Source: Trichococcus flocculiformis (lineage in GTDB: Bacteria > Bacillota > Bacilli > Lactobacillales > Aerococcaceae). From it: a stretch of 64,000 bases of DNA. Shown here piece after piece: positions 57,871 through 64,000 of the stretch. Under the pieces are notes generated by a model, which was given only the letters and a program-made list of their open reading frames with translations, was not told the origin of the DNA and ran no database searches. Positions within the stretch are counted from its first letter, which is position 1, and each line of letters starts with the position of its first letter. Position numbers and translations under genes: made by a program. The DNA lies in assembly GCF_900113645.1 (NCBI RefSeq), contig NZ_FOQC01000009.1, positions 1-64,000 of the forward strand, read 5' to 3'.

Positions 57871-59183
57871 AACATAAAGAATCACCGATGCTGAGCGCGC
57901 TTTTGTACACCTTGGTTGCAATCAGTCTATTCCTTACGGTAAGGATCCTTTCCACTCCGAGTACGGTCGGTTTGAGCCAAAATTCAGCGACCTCGGTCTC
58001 TGCCAATCTGACCAATACGAAGAAGGTAGAGGATGTCTTTGCACCGATCAGGATGATCGTCCACACGGATAAGCGCATGTATTTGACGCAAATGCCCGAA
58101 ATCATGCGAAGTGTGAATGAATTGCTGAGTGAAAGTGTGTTTAACGGAATCGAGGGCGTTTCCACCTATACGAAGGAGGAGTATGATGCGCTCATTCTCT
58201 CACCGACGCAATTGGAAATCCGTTTTGCCGAAGAGGTGCCGTTGGAGCTGCTTTCGCGGTACTTCACGAATCTACAGGAAGATTATTACGGCGAAAGTAT
58301 CGGCCGGATCATCTTTAATTCCAAGGAAGAAGATCCCGTCTATCTTTTGAATGATGAAACAAAGCAAGTGTTCACAGTGGCACGTCCGGCTAATCTGCTG
58401 CAGTCGTTGGTGGAACTTTACGAGGGCCGAAAGGAAGCCTACGCAGAAGTCGAATCGTATGAAACCGAATTAGCCATCTCCTATCTTCCGATAGAGGCGA
58501 TTACGATCCAAAAGTTGGTCTATCTGGTTGAGAAGCCTTCCAACAGTTATTTCATTGACTTGCTTTTTGATGATACAACCGATCTGAAGGATAACGGAAG
58601 CGATGAATTTGTGAGCTACAGCGATAATATCTCCGAATTGAGCATCGACAAGGAAACCGGGCAGTTGAGTTATTACCGCAACATCCTGGATGCCGAAGAT
58701 CTTCCTGATTATCGTTTGATCCGCGACAGTTTCCATGAAATCAAGATGTTGGACAACTGGACGAATCCTTTTTATTTCTATGGGTTTAACAAGGAAAACG
58801 ACAATATTTATTATCGCAGATATGTGAATGGCTATCCGATTTTCGGTGAAGTCGATTATGGATTGACGCGGATCCGTATGTCCGGATCATCCATGACGGA
58901 ATTGCAATTCCTGACGCAAGTCATCCAGACACCGCTGACGGATCGTGGAGAGGATGTCACGCTGTTGAGCGGGCAAGACCTTTTGGCCGCGCTGAATGCC
59001 GGTGGCTACAGTAGCCAAGAAATTCAGATGATCGCTTTGGGCTATGATTGGACTTTCAGTGAAGAATCCAACCGGCTCGTCAATCTTACGCCTAAATGGT
59101 TTATCAAGATTGACGGCGTATGGAAAGCGCTGGATCAATGGATCGGCGGAACGGAAACGGAGGCGGATGATAGTGGATTTTAG
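57867..59183 (+). CDS. walH: WalK regulatory protein WalH (YycH)
   Basis: 438 aa. One N-terminal transmembrane helix (about 8-27) and a large extracellular part made of three domains in known structures. With WalI it holds WalK in check from outside the membrane. ATG overlaps the walK stop (ATGA), so they are coupled. Sequence conservation is low in this family; identity rests on gene order, topology and size. Confidence 0.88.
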   Translation: MKHKESPMLSALLYTLVAISLFLTVRILSTPSTVGLSQNSATSVSANLTNTKKVEDVFAPIRMIVHTDKRMYLTQMPEIMRSVNELLSESVFNGIEGVSTYTKEEYDALILSPTQLEIRFAEEVPLELLSRYFTNLQEDYYGESIGRIIFNSKEEDPVYLLNDETKQVFTVARPANLLQSLVELYEGRKEAYAEVESYETELAISYLPIEAITIQKLVYLVEKPSNSYFIDLLFDDTTDLKDNGSDEFVSYSDNISELSIDKETGQLSYYRNILDAEDLPDYRLIRDSFHEIKMLDNWTNPFYFYGFNKENDNIYYRRYVNGYPIFGEVDYGLTRIRMSGSSMTELQFLTQVIQTPLTDRGEDVTLLSGQDLLAALNAGGYSSQEIQMIALGYDWTFSEESNRLVNLTPKWFIKIDGVWKALDQWIGGTETEADDSGF

Positions 59184-60081
59184 ACGTATCAAAATCATCT
59201 TTATCCTCACCTTTGCAGCCTTGAACATCTATTTGCTCAGTGTCCTGTTGGAGAAAAACGAGACAACATTGAGCTTCGGAAGCGAGAGCAACACGCTGAA
59301 CATCGAAGAGGCAATGAAGGCCGATGATATCAGTTTCCCGACTTTATCGACCAATCAAGAGAAAATTCCTTTGTTGAAGACGGACAAGAGCCGCATTTTG
59401 GAGTCCGATCAGTCAAAATTGGAGAATCAGACGACAGTCTTTGAAGATGGTGTGTTGTTCAGTACCTTAACTGAGACGATTCCTCTGGAGGTTGACGATC
59501 AAAATTTGACGATTGTCGACAGAACACCAATCACGGATTTTATATTGCAAGGGAATGTACTCCACGGAACTGAATATTCTTTTCTTACGTATTTGCCGCT
59601 CAGGAGACAACTTGTGTACGCCCAAGTCGCAAACAATATTCCTATCGGCGACAGCACGGGCAGCATCATTTTCAACTTAGATCCCGATTATGAAGTCATT
59701 TCCTATGAACAGACATTTGCGGGAACGGCAGAAGTACAAGGCAACAGCCGGACTGTGATTTCACAGAAGCGCGCGGTTGAAGCCTTGTACCTCAATAATC
59801 AGATTCCAGCGAATGCGACTGTCCGGACGGTACAATTGACGTATTACCGTACGCTGAGTCTATCGGATATGGATATCTACAGCCCAATGTGGTACATAGA
59901 GCTTGAAATAAAAAATGCACCTGTAGAAATCAGACGGGTGGATGCGTTGACCGGCAGTATCATCACGACGCCTTCCGTCACGCTACCGTCAGTCGAAGCG
60001 CAAGTCAAGGCGAAGACAGCCACCAATAGTGCCTTGTTGATGGAAGAACAAGACTCTTCACAAACCGAAAACGGGGACTGA
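59173..60081 (+). CDS. walI: WalK regulatory protein WalI (YycI)
   Basis: About 302 aa. N-terminal helix (FRRIKIIFILTFAALNIYLL) and an extracellular YycI domain. I choose GTG 59173, giving MDFRRIK like the MDWN/MDW starts of other YycI, 9 nt after AGG; ATG 59167 is possible. It overlaps walH by 11 nt. walJ and htrA, which commonly follow, are absent; a terminator lies next. Confidence 0.88.
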   Translation: MDFRRIKIIFILTFAALNIYLLSVLLEKNETTLSFGSESNTLNIEEAMKADDISFPTLSTNQEKIPLLKTDKSRILESDQSKLENQTTVFEDGVLFSTLTETIPLEVDDQNLTIVDRTPITDFILQGNVLHGTEYSFLTYLPLRRQLVYAQVANNIPIGDSTGSIIFNLDPDYEVISYEQTFAGTAEVQGNSRTVISQKRAVEALYLNNQIPANATVRTVQLTYYRTLSLSDMDIYSPMWYIELEIKNAPVEIRRVDALTGSIITTPSVTLPSVEAQVKAKTATNSALLMEEQDSSQTENGD

Positions 60082-60112
60082 ATAGAAAACTGCTGTTTAA
60101 ACCAATATAAAC

Positions 60113-60149
60113 AAAAGGAAGAACCTTGAATTGAGGTTCTTCCTTTTTA
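60113..60149 (+). terminator. terminator of walRKHI
   Basis: AAAAGGAAGAACCT and AGGTTCTTCCTTTTT flank TGAATTG. Confidence 0.92.
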
Positions 60150-60185
60150 TATATAGCCAATCTTATCCTATTTTCGAGTGCGTAA

Positions 60186-60370
60186 ATGCATCACCTTCGG
60201 CGTTTTCAATATTCCAATCAATTTGAGCATCTAAGCTGATTGTCCAGCTATCCGAGCCTGCCTCTCGGAAATTAGATAAATCTGACCCATTGCGCTCTGC
60301 GATGCTCATTCAGGGCCAGATTTCCTAAATTTCTTTCGAGGCAGAGCGGGCTCGGATAGCTTTTCTTACT
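60186..60370 (+). ncRNA. covarying structured element, copy 2
   Basis: A 5' domain (ATGC 60186-60189 with GCAT 60227-60230, enclosing a CTTCGG tetraloop) is followed by a long stem. There AGCTATCCGAGCC (60246-60258) pairs perfectly with GGCTCGGATAGCT (60349-60361), and TGCCTC (60259-60264) with GAGGCA (60338-60343), leaving bulge GAGCG at the same place as GAACG in copy 1. Core 60266-60308 differs from copy 1 at three of 43 positions. It ends TTTTCTT. It lies between walI and the DUF2207 gene. Confidence 0.6.
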
Positions 60371-60443
60371 GCCTTATGTTTGTTAAAATGGGGGTATCAG
60401 AAGCGACAAGCTTGATGGAGGGTATCGGAAGGGGAAGGTAACG

Positions 60444-62309
60444 ATGAAACGGATAGGCTCGATTGTGCTGGTTATGTTCTTTTTTTTGATCGGATTTGGC
60501 CAGAAGGAAGTACAGGCCCGTTCCTATGAGATTACAAATTATGATGTGTTGGTCGAAATACAGCGGGATGGCAGCGCTTTTTTTACAGAGAGCATCACGT
60601 ACGATTTTGAAGGGGAATTCAATGGGGTACTGTATGAATTGGATATTTCGGAGGTGGCGGACCCGACAGACGTGAAGGTTTCGATGCAAGGCTATCTTTC
60701 GGAAAATCCTTTTCCGTTCGCTTTGAGCGACACGGAGGAATCAGGGACGTTCGAACTGGATAATACGGGAGATTACCTGAATTTTACCGTATACAACAAA
60801 ATGACGGATGAGATCCAGACAGTCATCTACCAATACCGCATTCCCGAAATCATCACGAATTACAACGATATCGCCGAATTCAACCGCAAAGTTATCGGTT
60901 CCGCTTGGGAGGATCCATTGAACGATGTGGATGTCACCATTCTGTTGCCGGAAGCGACAGCTGAAGAGGAATTACGCGCTTGGGGCCATGGTGGCGGTGA
61001 AAACAGTACTGTGACGCTGGAAGACAACCAAAAAGCCTTGCTTTACGTTCCACAGAATCCGGCCAATCAGTTCGTTGAGGCGCATGTGATCTTCCCGACA
61101 CGCATTACTGCAGACAATCCGAATGTAGTGAACGAGGATAAATTCGATGAAATCTTGGCGCAGGAAGCAGCCTTGGCCGAAGAAGAAGAACGCAATGCGC
61201 TACTTTTCGGCGTCCTCAGTGCTGTTTTTGCCGCGTTCGCGCCGATTTTGCCGATTCTGGTGTTCCTCTGGGTAAGGAGAGCAAGAAAAAGAGAGATACC
61301 GCAGGAAATCCATCTGCCGGACCATATCTATGAATTGCCAGAAGACATGACACCGGCCGTCATGAATGGTGCTGTCTTCAGCGGTAATGTGCAGGCTGCC
61401 GATATTTCGGCGACTATATTGGATCTTGTGCGCAAAGGCTATCTGACGATTTCACCGGTGCAGATTCCCCAAAAAGGCATCTTTGGGCGGGAAAAAGCGC
61501 CGGAAGACTCCTTCCTGCTGACACAGATCAAGGACACAAAAAATGCTCCGCTCCTGAGCCACGAAAAACAACTTTTGGAGTGGTTCATCAGCGATGTCGG
61601 CAATGGGGAAAGCGTCACCCTCGATGATATCGAGAATATCGCCGATAACTCGGCTGAAGCAAAACGATTCAATGAAAATCGGGAAAAATGGCAAGAACGC
61701 GTAATGGACGTTGCCACGCCAAAACGTAAAACCTATCGTTCGAAGGATAATAAGAAAGCCGTTGCCTTTGCAGCACTGGCTTTGGTGGCAAATATCTTCC
61801 TTGTGATCGCTGTTGTGTTCTTCGGCGCCATGAGCGGCAATTTTACCGCTTGGGCAATCGTTCTCGCCGTTTTGGGTGCGGCTTTCAGCTTCATCCAGCT
61901 TATGGCAGTGGCGGTCAAGCCGATCATGACTGCGGAAGGTGAACGGACGAAGCAGGAATGGAACGGCTTCCGCAATATGCTGAAGGACGTGGGTGATTTC
62001 CCGATGCGTGAAGTCGGATCCATCGCTTTATGGGATCATTTCTTGGTTTATGCTGTTTCTCTGGGCGTGGCCGACAAAGTCATGAAACAGATGCAGGTCG
62101 AATTCCCGGTGAATGAAATCCAGGCTTCCGCATTCGGCAGCTATTATTACATGAACAACGCCATCTTCCTGTCTTCGCTGAACAATAGCATCAACACAGG
62201 TGTAACCAAATCGATGCCGACTTCCTCGAACAGCAGCGGCTTCGGCGGCGGTTTCAGCGGTGGTTCATCCGGCGGTTCCGGTGGCGGTTCAGGCGGAGGG
62301 GCGTTCTGA
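60444..62309 (+). CDS. DUF2207 membrane protein
   Basis: 621 aa. Signal peptide (residues 1-24, ending VQARS), extracellular DUF2207 domain (about 27-240), a transmembrane helix (about 255-275), cytoplasmic part, two helices (about 432-455, 462-485) and a Gly/Ser-rich tail (SGGSSGGSGGGSGGG). The family is widespread with unknown function. Preceded by GGAAGG. Monocistronic. Confidence 0.88.
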   Translation: MKRIGSIVLVMFFFLIGFGQKEVQARSYEITNYDVLVEIQRDGSAFFTESITYDFEGEFNGVLYELDISEVADPTDVKVSMQGYLSENPFPFALSDTEESGTFELDNTGDYLNFTVYNKMTDEIQTVIYQYRIPEIITNYNDIAEFNRKVIGSAWEDPLNDVDVTILLPEATAEEELRAWGHGGGENSTVTLEDNQKALLYVPQNPANQFVEAHVIFPTRITADNPNVVNEDKFDEILAQEAALAEEEERNALLFGVLSAVFAAFAPILPILVFLWVRRARKREIPQEIHLPDHIYELPEDMTPAVMNGAVFSGNVQAADISATILDLVRKGYLTISPVQIPQKGIFGREKAPEDSFLLTQIKDTKNAPLLSHEKQLLEWFISDVGNGESVTLDDIENIADNSAEAKRFNENREKWQERVMDVATPKRKTYRSKDNKKAVAFAALALVANIFLVIAVVFFGAMSGNFTAWAIVLAVLGAAFSFIQLMAVAVKPIMTAEGERTKQEWNGFRNMLKDVGDFPMREVGSIALWDHFLVYAVSLGVADKVMKQMQVEFPVNEIQASAFGSYYYMNNAIFLSSLNNSINTGVTKSMPTSSNSSGFGGGFSGGSSGGSGGGSGGGAF

Positions 62310-62441
62310 CGAGCGTCATCCATACTTTCAAAAACATCCTATTCTGAAGCAGAGCAGGGTGTTTTTGTTTCAGATACCGAGTTATATTTCAGCAGGCAAT
62401 CCTTTGTTTTAAAGATGATGAAAGGCCGAGGTGGGTACGGA

Positions 62442-63962
62442 ATGAAAGAAAAAGAACGGAATGAATTGCTGTCATTATACGAGGAGATGAAGGCGCTCCG
62501 TCAGGCGGTCTATGAGGAAGGCAATGGCCTTTATGCGGAATGGAAGTCGGGTATTTCCCGGACAGCGTTTGAGTTGAGCGCCAAAAACTTGGCCTACTAT
62601 CTGGCGCTGCGCAGAAGGGATATCCGCCCGTTGCAGAACCGACTGTCGAAATGGGGCTTGTCCTCATTGGGAAGGACGGAATCGAAAGTACTCCAACAAC
62701 TGGATGCGATTGTGCGCAACTTGGCGCTGATGTCAGGGGCGATCAAGCAGCTGTCCGACTATCCGAAGACGCCCGAGAAATTCCCGGGCCGGAAAAAACT
62801 GGCGACCGAGGCGACCGCCTTATTGGGCGATGCGCCGAAGCACCGGACGACCCGGATCATGGTCACCCTTCCGGAGCAGGCCGCAACCGACAAAGACTTC
62901 CTCGTCCGCCTGCTGGAGCGCGGCATGGACATCGCCCGTATCAACTGCGCCCATGACGACAGTGCCGTCTGGCTGAAGATGATCGAAAATCTGAAGGAAG
63001 CCCAAAAGACTGCCGGCAAGAGTTGCCGCATCTATTTTGATATCGCAGGTCCGAAAATCCGGGTGGATGCCGTCAGCAGTGAAAAGGAGAAGCTACGCCT
63101 CAAAGTTGGGGACTTGTTCTTCCTGACGGCGGATGCTTCCTTCAAAGATCTGAAGCACTATCCGGCCATTGTGTTCAGCGAAAGCCTGAACCTCTTTGAT
63201 GAGCTGAAGGTAGACAGTCCGGTCATTTTGGATGATGGCGTCTTGGAAGGCCGTGTTGTGGAGCAAAAACCGCAAGGTGTCGTCGTGCAGGTAGGGAAGA
63301 CGGCTAAAGTTAAAGGGATCAGAATAAAGCCGCAGAAAGGGCTCAATTTCCCGGAGTCGACCTTTAGGATGCCGATATTGACGGATAAGGACCGCGAAGA
63401 CTTATTGGTTGCCGAAATCGAGGCCGATATCCTGGGCTTCTCCTTTGTCCGCGGAAGCAAGGACATCGTGGCCATCCAAAACACATTGGCAGAACAAGTA
63501 GGAAGCGAAGCAGCGCTGACCATCCCACTTGTAATCAAGATCGAAACGGTAGAAGCCGTGAACCATCTGCCGGAGTTGATCGTGGCTGCAGCCAGCAAAA
63601 ATCCGTTGGCGATCATGATCGCACGTGGAGACCTGGCTGCGGAGGCCGGCTTCTTGAGGCTGTCGGAACTGCAGGAGGAAATACTCTGGATCTGTGAAGC
63701 TGCCCACATTCCCGTCATCTGGAGCACACAAGTACTCGAGAACATGGTGAAGAATGGCGTGCCGACGCGGGCGGAGATGTCGGATGCGACGATGGCCGGG
63801 CAGGCGGAGTGCGTCATGCTGAACAAGGGCGATTTCGTGGAAGAAGGGATCGCCTTGTTGGATGCGATCCTCGTACAGAGCCAGCAGAACCGATCGAAGA
63901 AGACCGCCAAACTGCGCGCGCTCAAAATCGCCAAGAAAGCCTGGCGCAAAACCAAGAAATAA
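62442..63962 (+). CDS. pyruvate-kinase-like protein
   Basis: 506 aa. Residues 1-130 are a helical extension of unknown function. Residues about 135-490 hold the pyruvate kinase barrel: ARINCAHDD (ARLNFSHG in pyruvate kinase), FDIAGPKIR, FSFVRGSKD, KIETVEAV with the catalytic Lys, MIARGDLAAE and PVIWSTQVLENM...PTRAEMSDA. The C-terminal allosteric domain is missing. It may be a true kinase with altered control or a relative with another acyl-phosphate substrate. ATG 62442 follows GAGGTGGG. Confidence 0.8.
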   Translation: MKEKERNELLSLYEEMKALRQAVYEEGNGLYAEWKSGISRTAFELSAKNLAYYLALRRRDIRPLQNRLSKWGLSSLGRTESKVLQQLDAIVRNLALMSGAIKQLSDYPKTPEKFPGRKKLATEATALLGDAPKHRTTRIMVTLPEQAATDKDFLVRLLERGMDIARINCAHDDSAVWLKMIENLKEAQKTAGKSCRIYFDIAGPKIRVDAVSSEKEKLRLKVGDLFFLTADASFKDLKHYPAIVFSESLNLFDELKVDSPVILDDGVLEGRVVEQKPQGVVVQVGKTAKVKGIRIKPQKGLNFPESTFRMPILTDKDREDLLVAEIEADILGFSFVRGSKDIVAIQNTLAEQVGSEAALTIPLVIKIETVEAVNHLPELIVAAASKNPLAIMIARGDLAAEAGFLRLSELQEEILWICEAAHIPVIWSTQVLENMVKNGVPTRAEMSDATMAGQAECVMLNKGDFVEEGIALLDAILVQSQQNRSKKTAKLRALKIAKKAWRKTKK

Positions 63963-63996
63963 GTGAGGATGCATCATGCATTCTCGCTTTTTTTGA
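63963..63996 (+). terminator. terminator of the pyruvate-kinase-like gene
   Basis: GTGAGGATGCA and TGCATTCTCGC pair, followed by seven T. Confidence 0.9.
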
Positions 63997-64000
63997 CTAC

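Overview
The window looks like the chromosome of a low-to-mid-GC Firmicute of the order Lactobacillales. A WalRK-H-I operon, RNA polymerase delta subunit, T-box and preQ1-I RNAs, an Rgg-type regulator, MurA2, CshA and LipL all point there. Gene content and base composition suggest Carnobacteriaceae, perhaps near Trichococcus; that is inference and was not checked against any database. Most of the window is ordinary core genome. The accessory interest lies in intergenic repeats, RNAs and a nested intron.

Layout. 1-382: end of a tRNA array (His partial, Gln, Cys, Leu) with its terminator. 384-3860: a 5' scrap of a group II intron, then an AT-rich two-gene fructan (GH32) cassette behind a promoter with a LacI-type operator. 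3917-6211: divergent aldo/keto reductase and carboxymuconolactone-decarboxylase genes under a MerR regulator. 6524-7520: MarR regulator and PaiA acetyltransferase. 7717-10529: RpiR regulator, SemiSWEET transporter and 6-phospho-beta-glucosidase. 11219-11635: methylglyoxal synthase. 11993-18496: methionine-type ABC importer (metN, metI, three metQ copies of which one has a stop codon, and an M20 amidohydrolase) behind two tandem Met T-boxes. 18722-24841: aminotransferase, tautomerase, Rgg-family regulator with small downstream ORFs, HAD phosphatase, HD phosphohydrolase, LipL. 25057-33014: housekeeping (ywiB, rpoE, pyrG, fba, murA2, rho, a thioredoxin-like gene, rpmE2). 33061-36768: a group II intron inside another group II intron. 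37036-40860: a DUF1801/DUF3052/OmdA fusion, a SUKH protein, lemA, htpX. 41088-49910: a hypothetical gene, ddl, murF, cshA, acpS, alr, preQ1-controlled queT and a metallo-hydrolase. 50089-55098: CBS-ACT protein, CorC-type membrane protein, O-methyltransferase, L,D-transpeptidase. 55309-60081: walRKHI. 60444-63962: DUF2207 membrane protein and a pyruvate-kinase-like protein.

The signals least explained by known features are intergenic. (1) Three unrelated families of roughly 24-30 bp palindromes occur as runs of three (or six) units, always spaced 50-53 bp apart: five loci of a CTCCGG family, one locus of a TTGTCGGAT family and one of a CCGACAG family. (2) A structured element of about 185-250 nt is present twice (11743-11990 and 60186-60370); its outer stem covaries between copies while the inner core is nearly identical. 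(3) Two copies of a small RNA of about 95-100 nt (minus strand, ends at 7530 and 10971) carry a UCCUCC loop and sit behind matching direct-repeat promoters, reminiscent of streptococcal csRNAs and listerial LhrC. (4) A twintron: the inner intron sits immediately after domain V of the outer one.

Several blocks work together: Ddl, MurF, MurA2, Alr, L,D-transpeptidase and WalRK in wall synthesis and its control; the T-boxes with metNIQ in methionine supply; and SacC with its GH32 partner in extracellular fructan breakdown.
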